In this document: positions 33,653-42,152 of the stretch, in pieces | How the letters are laid out: each line of letters opens with the position of its first letter | How positions within the stretch are numbered: the stretch's first letter is position 1 | Assembly: GCA_022768285.1 (NCBI GenBank) | Contig: JALEMJ010000001.1 | Span: forward strand, 1-64,000 | Source: Aerococcus sp. | GTDB taxonomy: Bacteria; Bacillota; Bacilli; Lactobacillales; Aerococcaceae | Length of the DNA stretch: 64,000 nt | Reading direction: 5' to 3' | Notes under the pieces: generated by a model | Database searches by the model: none | Seen by the model: the letters and a program-made list of their open reading frames with translations, nothing else | Told to the model about the DNA's origin: nothing | Program-made: the position numbers and the translations under genes

Positions 33653-36600
33653 ATGTTTAAGAAATTATTAGTCGCGAACCGTGGTGAAATAGCGATTCGT
33701 ATTTTCAGAGCATGTTATGAATTAGGCATTGAGACAGTCGCGATTTTTGCTAAAGAGGATGAGAACTCCGTTCACCGTTTCAAAGCTGATGAATCCTATT
33801 TAGTTGGTGAAGGCGAGAAGCCGGTGGACGCCTACTTAGATATTGAAGATATCATCCGAATTGCTAAAGAAAATAATGTCGATGCCATTCATCCAGGTTA
33901 CGGTTTTCTCTCTGAAAATGTTGAATTTGCGAAACGCTGTCGTGAAGAAGGTATTACGTTTGTCGGCCCTCAGACTGAGATTTTGGATACGTTTGGCGAT
34001 AAAGTCAAAGCCAAACGCGCAGCTCAAGCAGCCCACATTCCTGAGGTACCTGGAACGGATGGCACAGTTAAGGGTTTTGATGAACTACAGGCATTTGCTG
34101 TAGAGGCTGGCTATCCAATTATGATTAAAGCTGCGCTCGGTGGCGGGGGCCGCGGCATGCGTGTCGTTCGCAGTGCTGCCGAACTCGAAGATCACTATCA
34201 AGCGGCTGTACGTGAAGCGAAGGCGGCATTCGGGTCGGGTGCTGTCTATGCCGAAAAATATATCGAAAATCCTAAGCATATCGAAGTTCAGATTTTAGGC
34301 GATAACTACGGCAATGTCGTGCATCTATGGGAGCGCGACTGCTCGGTCCAACGTCGTCATCAAAAGGTCGTTGAAATGGCACCGAGTGTCGGGTTATCCG
34401 ATGCACTTCGTAATCGTATCTGTGAAGCTGCGCGACAAATGATGGTGAAGCTCGGCTATCAAAATGCTGGTACGGTTGAATTTTTAGTTTCAGGCGATGA
34501 CTTTTACTTCATCGAGGTAAACCCCCGCGTTCAGGTGGAGCATACGGTAACTGAGCAGATTACAGGGATTGATATTGTTCAAACGCAGATTGCGATTGCG
34601 AGCGGCCTATCATTAGAAGAAATTGGTATACCAAAACAGGATGCCATACCACAGATGGGCTATGCGATCCAGTGCCGTGTGACAACGGAAGACCCTGCCA
34701 ATCATTTCTTGCCGGATACTGGCAAAATCAACACCTATCGTTCACCAGGTGGCTACGGTGTACGTCTGGATGCTGGTAATGGCTATACGAATGCGATCGT
34801 TTCGCCGTATTTCGACTCATTAATCGCTAAATTAATTACTTATGCGACGACATTCGAAGGTGCGGTTCGCAAAATGAATCGCTCGCTGCGTGAATATCGC
34901 ATTCGTGGCGTTAAAACAAATATTCCGTTCCTTCAAAACGTGATCACCCATCCATCATTTATCGATGGCAATGCAACAACAACGTTTATCGATAATACAC
35001 CGGAGCTGTTCGAATTTCCGATGACGCGCAATCGGGATCGTGGAAATAAAATTCTACAGTATATCGGCGATACCACAATCAATGGGTACCCTGGCGTGGC
35101 CAACGATCAAAATACACACTATGAAGAAGCCGTTATTCCTGAATTTGAATCGGTAGAATTTCCTGAAAAAACGGCCAAACAGCTGTTAGATACTGAGGGG
35201 GTTGAGGCGGTTAAACAGTATATTTTGAACCACAAAAAGGTATTACTAACAGAAACAACCATGCGCGATGCCCACCAGAGTTTGATTGCGACGCGCATGC
35301 GGACTAAAGATATGCTGAAAGCAGCCAAAGTCGAAGAACGTGCGAATCCATCGATCTTTTCGCATGAAGTATGGGGCGGCGCGACGTTCGATACAATGAT
35401 GCGGTTCCTATCCGAAGATCCGTGGCAGCGACTCGATGCGATTCGTAAAGTAATGCCAAATACTTTACTACAGATGTTGTTCCGCGGTGCGAACGGGGTT
35501 GGTTATACAGCTTATCCGGATAATGTATTGCGCGCGTTTATTCATGAAGCTGCTTATAGTGGCATCGATGTTTTTCGTATTTTCGATAGTTTGAACTGGA
35601 CAGAGCAGATGGCGAAGCCAATCGAATACGTGAAAGAAACTGGTAAAATTGCGGAAGTGGCAATCTGCTACACTGGCGATATCATGGATAAAACACGTAC
35701 GAAGTATGACCTCAATTACTACGTGAAAATGGCTAAGAAAGTTGAACGCATGGGCGCAGATATTTTAGCCATTAAAGATATGTCCGGTTTATTGAAGCCG
35801 AGTGCAGCTTACGCTTTAGTTTCCGCACTGAAAGAAGCGGTGGCGATTCCGATTCATTTGCATACGCATGACACGGCAGGTAACGGCGTAGCGACTTATG
35901 TGGCAGCTGCGCGTGCGGGTGTCGATATCGTTGATGTGGCATCCTCAGCCTTCAGTGCGACAACAAGTCAACCGAGCATGACGAGCTTCTACTATGCGTT
36001 ATCCGATGATGAGCGGCAGCCTGAATTAAATATTACCAATGCGCAGCGACTCAACCAATACTGGTCAACTGTTCGCACATATTACGATGATTTCAATAAA
36101 GGCTTGAAAGCGCCGGAAACGGAAATCTACCGCATTGAAATGCCAGGTGGCCAGTATACCAATCTGCAGCAACAGGCTAAAGAAGTTGGGTTAGCGGATC
36201 GCTGGTCAGAAGTCAAAGAAATGTATCGCCAGGTCAACATACTCTTTGGCGATATTGTCAAAGTTACACCGTCTTCTAAAGTCGTCGGGGATATGGCGCT
36301 ATTTATGGTACAAAACCACCTGACAATCGATGACTTTTATGAAAAAGGACGCACGATCGACTTCCCACAATCCGTGATTGATTTCTTCAAAGGTAAACTA
36401 GGACAGCCGACTGGTGGTTTCCCCAAAGATGTACAAGATATTATCCTAAAAGGGGAACCAGCGATGACGATACGCCCGGGTGAATTACTTGATCCGGTCG
36501 ATTTTGAAGCGACGAAACAAGAACTGATAGATAAAGTCTCCGATCCTGCAGTTTCCGATCGCGACGTATTGAGTTACCTGATGTATCCGGATGTTTTCGT

Positions 36601-37087
36601 TGACTACCATCAGAAGATCAACCGTTACAGTGATTTGACGAACTTAGCGACGCCGACCTTCTTCAAAGGAATGAACCCGGGTGAGACGATTACGGTAGAG
36701 CTGCAGCGTGGTAAGGTACTGCGTATTCGCTTAGTAGATATTGGTGCACCAGATACGCACGGCGATCGGATTATATTCTTCGATCTCAATGGTCAACGCC
36801 GTGAGATCATGGTGCACGATAATCAAATGAAGGCGACATCTGCCGTGCATGCGAAAGCAGATACATCGAATAAGAATCACATTGGCGCGACCATGCCTGG
36901 GAGTGTTGTGAGTGTACCTGTCAAAGCAGGCGATCATGTCGAAGCAGGGCAAGTGATTCTTGTGGTCGAAGCCATGAAGATGGAAACATCATTGAAGGCA
37001 CCGAAGACGGGTGAAATTGCGAAGCTTCATGTGAGTGAAGGCGATCGCATCGCAGTCGGTGACTTATTAGTAGAATTGAAGGCATAG
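33653..37087 (+). CDS. pyc: Pyruvate carboxylase
   Basis: A 1144-residue, biotin-dependent enzyme making oxaloacetate from pyruvate, bicarbonate and ATP. In order: biotin carboxylase (res 1-450; GGGGRGMRVV, ERDCSVQRRHQK, EVNPRVQVEHTVTE), carboxyltransferase (about 530-800; TTMRDAHQSL, HLHTHDTAGNG), the allosteric/tetramerisation domain, and the biotinyl domain with VVEAMKMET, Lys1109 the biotin site. The length is normal. It starts 20 bases after ftsW and is followed at 11 bases by ylbG, forming an ftsW-pyc-ylbG-rsmD run. It gives an anaplerotic route beside the PDH complex encoded nearby. Confidence 0.97.
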   Translation: MFKKLLVANRGEIAIRIFRACYELGIETVAIFAKEDENSVHRFKADESYLVGEGEKPVDAYLDIEDIIRIAKENNVDAIHPGYGFLSENVEFAKRCREEGITFVGPQTEILDTFGDKVKAKRAAQAAHIPEVPGTDGTVKGFDELQAFAVEAGYPIMIKAALGGGGRGMRVVRSAAELEDHYQAAVREAKAAFGSGAVYAEKYIENPKHIEVQILGDNYGNVVHLWERDCSVQRRHQKVVEMAPSVGLSDALRNRICEAARQMMVKLGYQNAGTVEFLVSGDDFYFIEVNPRVQVEHTVTEQITGIDIVQTQIAIASGLSLEEIGIPKQDAIPQMGYAIQCRVTTEDPANHFLPDTGKINTYRSPGGYGVRLDAGNGYTNAIVSPYFDSLIAKLITYATTFEGAVRKMNRSLREYRIRGVKTNIPFLQNVITHPSFIDGNATTTFIDNTPELFEFPMTRNRDRGNKILQYIGDTTINGYPGVANDQNTHYEEAVIPEFESVEFPEKTAKQLLDTEGVEAVKQYILNHKKVLLTETTMRDAHQSLIATRMRTKDMLKAAKVEERANPSIFSHEVWGGATFDTMMRFLSEDPWQRLDAIRKVMPNTLLQMLFRGANGVGYTAYPDNVLRAFIHEAAYSGIDVFRIFDSLNWTEQMAKPIEYVKETGKIAEVAICYTGDIMDKTRTKYDLNYYVKMAKKVERMGADILAIKDMSGLLKPSAAYALVSALKEAVAIPIHLHTHDTAGNGVATYVAAARAGVDIVDVASSAFSATTSQPSMTSFYYALSDDERQPELNITNAQRLNQYWSTVRTYYDDFNKGLKAPETEIYRIEMPGGQYTNLQQQAKEVGLADRWSEVKEMYRQVNILFGDIVKVTPSSKVVGDMALFMVQNHLTIDDFYEKGRTIDFPQSVIDFFKGKLGQPTGGFPKDVQDIILKGEPAMTIRPGELLDPVDFEATKQELIDKVSDPAVSDRDVLSYLMYPDVFVDYHQKINRYSDLTNLATPTFFKGMNPGETITVELQRGKVLRIRLVDIGAPDTHGDRIIFFDLNGQRREIMVHDNQMKATSAVHAKADTSNKNHIGATMPGSVVSVPVKAGDHVEAGQVILVVEAMKMETSLKAPKTGEIAKLHVSEGDRIAVGDLLVELKA

Positions 37088-37098
37088 AAGGGATATGT

Positions 37099-37425
37099 AT
37101 GAAGAAACGTTTTGAAACGGCAAAGCGCCAAGAATTAATCGTTTATCTCTACTCTTCTCGAAAAGTCTATCCACTGAAAAAATACGGTTTTCTTTATTAC
37201 GTCTCGCACCGTATGCGCTATGCGGTAATGTATGTGGACACCAAGGATGTCGAACAATCGATCGGTCAGATTGAGAAATTGCCGTTCGTTAAATCAGTTG
37301 AAAAATCGGCGCAGGCAACCATTAATATGGATTTCGATGAAGCATTAGCGCAAGAAAATGAACGAGCCGAAGCTGTTCTCAAACATGAGGATGATAGTAA
37401 TTATTCAGAGTTAGGAGAAGGATAA
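37099..37425 (+). CDS. ylbG: YlbG family protein (DUF2129)
   Basis: A 108-residue protein of unknown function found next to rsmD in many Firmicutes. The conserved region is RQELIVYLYSSRKVYPLKKYG-FLYYVSHRMRYAVMYV (residues about 9-46, written here in parts), followed by DVEQSIGQIEKLPFVKSVEKS. The acidic C-terminal tail (res 80-108) is longer than in Bacillus. It is cytosolic, with no membrane segment. Its TAA stop overlaps the rsmD ATG, so the two are translationally coupled, which suggests a role tied to rRNA or translation; that is inference. Confidence 0.9.
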   Translation: MKKRFETAKRQELIVYLYSSRKVYPLKKYGFLYYVSHRMRYAVMYVDTKDVEQSIGQIEKLPFVKSVEKSAQATINMDFDEALAQENERAEAVLKHEDDSNYSELGEG

Positions 37426-37985
37426 TGCGCGTCATTGCAGGAAAGTACGGTGGCATTCCACTTCGAGCCGTCCCCGGGAAGCAGACGCGACCGACAACTG
37501 ATAAAATTAAAGAATCATTATTTAATTTGCTCGGCCAGTATTTTGAAGGCGGTAATGTACTGGATTACTATGCAGGAACTGGTGCGTTAGGGATTGAAGC
37601 ACTGTCGCGAGGCGCAACGCACGTGTATGCATGTGAGCGTGATCGGCAAGCACTTGCAACGATTGAAGCCAACGTAGCAAAGGTGCATTGCGCGGATGAT
37701 TATACGTTATTGGCAGGCAACAATCGCAAGCGTCTCGCCCAGTTGCGGAAGCAAAATGAGTCACTGACGTTTGATTATGTGTTTCTCGATCCCCCGTACA
37801 AGCAGCAACAAATCATTAAAGATATTGAGTATTTCACAGCAGAAAATTTTTTGCATGAAGGTAGCTTAATTATCTGTGAACTCAGTGAAGTCGATCAGTT
37901 GCCGGATACGATTGCTGGGGCAAAGGGTGTCAAACGTGCGCACTATGGTATTACAAATATTGCGATTTATCGCGTGGTTGAATAA
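37425..37985 (+). CDS. rsmD: 16S rRNA (guanine966-N2)-methyltransferase
   Basis: A 186-residue SAM-dependent methyltransferase acting on the small ribosomal subunit. The N-terminus RVIAGKYGGIPLRAVPG with RPTTDKIKESLFN is typical. The SAM site LDYYAGTGALGIEALSRGA and catalytic DPPY (VFLDPPYKQQ) are intact. Its ATG overlaps the ylbG stop. In many Firmicutes coaD follows; here a terminator and comEA follow instead. Confidence 0.95.
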   Translation: MRVIAGKYGGIPLRAVPGKQTRPTTDKIKESLFNLLGQYFEGGNVLDYYAGTGALGIEALSRGATHVYACERDRQALATIEANVAKVHCADDYTLLAGNNRKRLAQLRKQNESLTFDYVFLDPPYKQQQIIKDIEYFTAENFLHEGSLIICELSEVDQLPDTIAGAKGVKRAHYGITNIAIYRVVE

Positions 37986-37991
37986 ATGAAT

Positions 37992-38024
37992 AAACAGTCG
38001 ACATTTTGATCGGCTGTTTTTTTT
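37992..38024 (+). terminator. Terminator after rsmD
   Basis: ACAGTCGA / TCGGCTGT with an 8-base loop and eight T residues. Confidence 0.9.
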
Positions 38025-38079
38025 GTACACAGAAATGAAGGGAGATGCACGTATTTAGAGAATAAAGGGGAGGATGATT

Positions 38080-38781
38080 ATGAATTTTGAACAATGGCGT
38101 GAATGGTTTGACACACATCGGACGTTGGTAGTAACAAGTGCTGCAGGCGGGATAGGCGTTATTATTGTAGCAGCATTACTTTTGAGCGGAGGTTGGGCTT
38201 CGGATGAGGTCACGAGTCAAGAGCCACAGACTGCTTATGCGACAACTGCGGATGCATTCACCACACCTGAAGCAACAAAAATGGAGGAAACATCGTCAAC
38301 CGTCGAAACAAAACAAACGACACCGACGCCCTGGATGGTCGATATTAAGGGCGCAGTCAAAGAACCGACACTCTACAAAGTATCGGAAGGCGACCGCGTC
38401 TACGACGTGATTGAACGTGCGGGTGGTCTATTAGAGACGGCCGATCGCAATCGTATAAATTTCTCATTGAAAGTTCAGGATCAAATGGTGATCTATATCC
38501 CCAAAAAGGGTGAAGATATTCCGGAAGGCTTGGCAGGAACGCAAGCTGCGAGCATGAACAGCACAGCAAGTGGATCGAGTGAAGGTAACGCAACGGTCAA
38601 TGTTAACCAGGCCACTAAAGAGGAATTGATGACTGTCTCGGGGATCGGCGAGAAAAAGGCACAGGATATCATCGACTATCGCGAGAGTAACGGGCCTTTT
38701 CAACAGATCGATGAACTGATCAACGTCAGTGGTATCGGTGAAAAGACGCTCGAAAAATTGCGTGACCAATTGACGGTCTGA
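38080..38781 (+). CDS. comEA: ComEA competence protein, DNA receptor
   Basis: A 233-residue membrane-anchored protein of the DNA-uptake machine. A single N-terminal membrane segment (res 18-38, GGIGVIIVAALLLSG) is followed by a Thr-rich linker. A SLBB-like domain comes next (VDIKGAVKEPTLYKVSEGDRV, about 87-145). Two helix-hairpin-helix motifs end the protein (EELMTVSGIGEKKAQDIIDYR and DELINVSGIGEKTLEKL) and bind dsDNA outside the membrane. I chose the ATG at 38080, 7 bases after GGGGAGG; the ATG two codons earlier is too close to the site. Its stop overlaps comEC. No ComK or ComX box was seen upstream. Confidence 0.95.
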   Translation: MNFEQWREWFDTHRTLVVTSAAGGIGVIIVAALLLSGGWASDEVTSQEPQTAYATTADAFTTPEATKMEETSSTVETKQTTPTPWMVDIKGAVKEPTLYKVSEGDRVYDVIERAGGLLETADRNRINFSLKVQDQMVIYIPKKGEDIPEGLAGTQAASMNSTASGSSEGNATVNVNQATKEELMTVSGIGEKKAQDIIDYRESNGPFQQIDELINVSGIGEKTLEKLRDQLTV

Positions 38782-41081
38782 TGGCAATCATTTGGGGTGC
38801 CCCGAGCGTCTTAGTCATCGCGTCAGCACTCGTCCATCCTAGCATTATTTCTTGGGGAGTGTGGGTACTATTTATCGTGCGTTTGCTTTTCCTCAAACGG
38901 TGGCGATTAGTCAAAGGACTGTGTGCCTGGCAGTTAGTCGTGACAGGTATGATATGGGGTAATCTCTATTTGCATCAATCACAACTTGTAGAGGGTGAAC
39001 AGACTATCGAGGCAGTGATTGCACCGCACGAGATCAGTGTGAATGGTAATCAGCTCAAAGCTATCGGGACGATCGAGAGACCATTCATCGATGAGAAAGT
39101 ACAGCTATTTTACCGACTCAAAAGTGAAAAAGAACAGCGCTATTGGCAGCAGAACACCGAAACGTGGCACGTTAGCGTTCAAGGAAGCGTTGGAATACCA
39201 GAAACTCGGCGCAACATGGGTGGCTTCGATTATCGCAACTATTTGCGTACTAAGCGCATTGAACGAGTCATTAATGTGAAACGGTTGACCCGATTGACAA
39301 CTGAGCGGGGACCTATAGCAACGATCCACCGCTGGCATCAGCAGCTGGTCAATCGTACGATGACAATCAATGAACCACTTGTGCGCGCCTATATCCAATC
39401 ACTATTTTTGAATGTACGTGACGACATGGCGCTCGAACGGCTCGCTGATTATCAAACCATCGGGATAATTCATTTATTTAGTATCAGTGGCTTTCACGTC
39501 TCATTTTTGATCGGAGGTCTGCGACGCTGGTTGCTGCGATTGGGATTGATCCGTGAATATGTTGATTGGTTTGCGCTAATCATACTAGTGATTTATGGTG
39601 TCATGCTCGGCTGGCCTTATGGACTATTGCGGGTAACGGGGGATTATCTGTTCCGACTGTATGTATCCAATAGTCATCAAACGGAGCACCCGCAGCCATT
39701 AGTTGGGACGTTAATGAGTATGACTGCAGTTTTACTAGTCAATCCCACTGCTATCCTTGCTATTGGCTTTCAGTTGAGCTATGCGCTAGCTATCGCATTG
39801 CGGTATAGTAGCCAATTTCAACCGACACTTGGTGCGTGGCGAACGAGTCGCTTGTGTTTCTGCGTCAGTTTGCCTTTTTTGCTGTATCACTATCAGCGCT
39901 TTTCGTGGTTAGCCCTGTTGATCGGGCCACTTTATATCTGGTTATTTTCATATCTCTTAATTCCGGGTTTGTTAGTGATTCTCGTGAGTGAATGGTTGCA
40001 TTTAACGCTGATCATTCAACCGCTGAGTATCGGTATGGCGAAAGTGATACATTGCGTCGAGTGGTTCAGTCAAAAAATAGCAGCGGTTGATAGCCTTAAT
40101 CCAGTCACGGGGATATTGCCTATATGGATGTGGGGCATTGTAGTGATGGCACTTTTTTACTATCTTGATCAAAAAACGGTACCTGCAATGCGTAAACGCG
40201 CCAAGATATGGATAGTGTTACTGTTTATCTGTCTCGAATTTTTACCTTTCATGAATCTATTCGGACAAGTAGCTATGATCGATATCGGTCAAGGCGATAC
40301 TTTTCTAGTGATTTTGCCATTTCATCGCGGGGCCTATCTTATCGATGTGGCGGGACGGATAGATTTCGCGCGTGCGACGTGGCAGGAACGGCAGACGGGC
40401 AGTGTGTTTGATTACAATATTGCACCTGCACTTCGGGCACAAGGGGTACGTCAACTCGATGGCATTTTCCTCACCCATGCTGATCAGGACCATATCGGCT
40501 CGCTCAGGGAGGTGCTGGCGCATATTCCTACAACACGGTTATATTTACCGATCGGCATGGCAAACGGCGAAAAAGGTATGCGGATTGTGAAAGAAGCACT
40601 GAATACGCGCAAATCAAAAGAATTAGCGATTCAGTGGCTGCGGGCGGGGGATGAATTGATACTTAAACACCAAGTATCGCTACAAGTATTAGCGCCCCAA
40701 AAATCGGGCGAAGGAAAGAATGAGGATTCATTAGTCATGTATGGTGCTATTGGCTCAAAGCGTTGGCTTTTTACGGGCGATATCGTAGGTGAAAATGAGG
40801 AAAAAGTTTTCCAGTATCTCGCTGAACACGACCAACCGCTTGATATATTAAAGGTTTCGCATCATGGTTCCGATCATTCAACCAGCAATGAATGGATCAC
40901 ACGTTTGCATCCAGAACAGGCGTGGTTTTCAGTAGGGAAGAATAATCGTTACGGACACCCATCTGATCGCATTATACGAGAAATGCAGGCAGTAGGCAGC
41001 ACCATTTACCGCACGGATAAGCAGGGCGCTGTACATTATTACTATTTTCGTGGCAGATGGTGGGTAAAAACGGTAAGATAG
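38781..41081 (+). CDS. comEC: ComEC DNA-uptake channel
   Basis: A 766-residue polytopic protein that takes single-stranded DNA across the membrane. The N-terminal OB-like region (GGFDYRNYLRTKRI) is followed by the competence membrane domain (LFSISGFHVSFLIGGLRRW, GVMLGWPYGLLR). A C-terminal metallo-beta-lactamase-like domain comes last (about 500-766), with GQGDTFLVILP, LTHADQDHIGSL and VSHHGSDHSTS. The His/Asp metal ligands are present, suggesting a working nuclease domain. The ATG overlaps the comEA stop (ATGA). holA follows after 31 bases, the common Firmicutes order. With comEA this indicates at least part of a natural transformation apparatus. Confidence 0.95.
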   Translation: MAIIWGAPSVLVIASALVHPSIISWGVWVLFIVRLLFLKRWRLVKGLCAWQLVVTGMIWGNLYLHQSQLVEGEQTIEAVIAPHEISVNGNQLKAIGTIERPFIDEKVQLFYRLKSEKEQRYWQQNTETWHVSVQGSVGIPETRRNMGGFDYRNYLRTKRIERVINVKRLTRLTTERGPIATIHRWHQQLVNRTMTINEPLVRAYIQSLFLNVRDDMALERLADYQTIGIIHLFSISGFHVSFLIGGLRRWLLRLGLIREYVDWFALIILVIYGVMLGWPYGLLRVTGDYLFRLYVSNSHQTEHPQPLVGTLMSMTAVLLVNPTAILAIGFQLSYALAIALRYSSQFQPTLGAWRTSRLCFCVSLPFLLYHYQRFSWLALLIGPLYIWLFSYLLIPGLLVILVSEWLHLTLIIQPLSIGMAKVIHCVEWFSQKIAAVDSLNPVTGILPIWMWGIVVMALFYYLDQKTVPAMRKRAKIWIVLLFICLEFLPFMNLFGQVAMIDIGQGDTFLVILPFHRGAYLIDVAGRIDFARATWQERQTGSVFDYNIAPALRAQGVRQLDGIFLTHADQDHIGSLREVLAHIPTTRLYLPIGMANGEKGMRIVKEALNTRKSKELAIQWLRAGDELILKHQVSLQVLAPQKSGEGKNEDSLVMYGAIGSKRWLFTGDIVGENEEKVFQYLAEHDQPLDILKVSHHGSDHSTSNEWITRLHPEQAWFSVGKNNRYGHPSDRIIREMQAVGSTIYRTDKQGAVHYYYFRGRWWVKTVR

Positions 41082-41112
41082 AAGGGAGAATCAGTACTGA
41101 AGGAGGCGTGCT

Positions 41113-42150
41113 ATGGATTTCAGAGCAGCAGTTGAAGCCATTCATCAGGAAAAAATTGCTCCCATTTATCTCTTATTAGGGACAGAGAATTATTTGATTC
41201 AATCTTTCAGGGACACGATGATTACCCATATCATCGGCAGCAGTGACGATGCGGATGATATGAATCTGATGACATTTGATTTAGAAGAGACGCCCTTAGA
41301 TGATGTGATGGTCGAAGCAAATACGCTATCGTTTTTCTCAGGACGGCGAATGATATGGGCAAAGAATGCGGCTTTTTTGACCGGGAGTCAGTCGAAAACC
41401 AATACCGAAGAGTTACTCGCCTATCTCGATGCGCCTAATCCGGATGTGACGCTTTGCTTTACGGCGCCATACGAAAAACTAGATAAGCGCAAGAAGATAG
41501 TAAAGCGCATGTTAAAAGATACGACGGTTGTGGATGTATCACCTGTGAAACAAAATGAAATAGAGCGCTATATCAAAGCGTACGTCGCTAACGAAGCCAA
41601 ACAAATTGCGCCACAGACGATGAAATTATTTTTAGAGCGGACCGGCTATGAACTCTCACATGCGATGCATGAGATTGAAAAATTGTGTCTGTATGTAGGT
41701 GATGGCTCGGAGATTACCGCTGAAGATGTGCGTGCAGTGATCCCACCATCATTGGATGATAATATTTTCAATCTAGCGACTTATATCATCGAACGCAAGA
41801 CGAGTGATGCGATTCGGCTCTATCGAACACTGGTTGCAGAGAGGCAGCAACCGATCGCTATTCTAGCGCTGTTATTGTCGGAATTTCGATTATATACACA
41901 GATCAATCTACTCAAGAAACAAGGATATGGTCAGAACGAAATGGCGCGTACCCTACAGTCGCATCCCTATCGCATCAAGATGGCGATGAAGAAAACTGCG
42001 CGATATGAGACCTCACAGTTTATGGCGGCATATCAGTCACTGGTAAGGCTAGATTATCGCATCAAGACGGGACGTGTGGAACCAGATTTTGGGATTGAGC
42101 AATTCATTTTGCAGTTCACGCAAGCACAACCGATACGGTATCGGAGGTAG
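41113..42150 (+). CDS. holA: DNA polymerase III delta subunit
   Basis: A 345-residue clamp-loader subunit. The N-terminal AAA-like domain shows APIYLLLGTENYLIQSF and ANTLSFFSGRRMIWAKNA; the central region has VSPVKQNEIERYIKAYVANEAKQI; and the C-terminal collar domain has SLDDNIFNLATYIIERKT and PYRIKMAMKKTARY. It opens the sliding clamp at the replication fork. AAGGAGGCG precedes the ATG. It is 2 bases from recG. Confidence 0.92.
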   Translation: MDFRAAVEAIHQEKIAPIYLLLGTENYLIQSFRDTMITHIIGSSDDADDMNLMTFDLEETPLDDVMVEANTLSFFSGRRMIWAKNAAFLTGSQSKTNTEELLAYLDAPNPDVTLCFTAPYEKLDKRKKIVKRMLKDTTVVDVSPVKQNEIERYIKAYVANEAKQIAPQTMKLFLERTGYELSHAMHEIEKLCLYVGDGSEITAEDVRAVIPPSLDDNIFNLATYIIERKTSDAIRLYRTLVAERQQPIAILALLLSEFRLYTQINLLKKQGYGQNEMARTLQSHPYRIKMAMKKTARYETSQFMAAYQSLVRLDYRIKTGRVEPDFGIEQFILQFTQAQPIRYRR

Positions 42151-42152
42151 CG

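Noticed and set aside
38025..38079. Competence promoter (ComX cin-box or ComK box) before comEA
   Set aside because: No TACGAATA-type box or paired AAAA-N5-TTTT boxes are present in the short upstream region.
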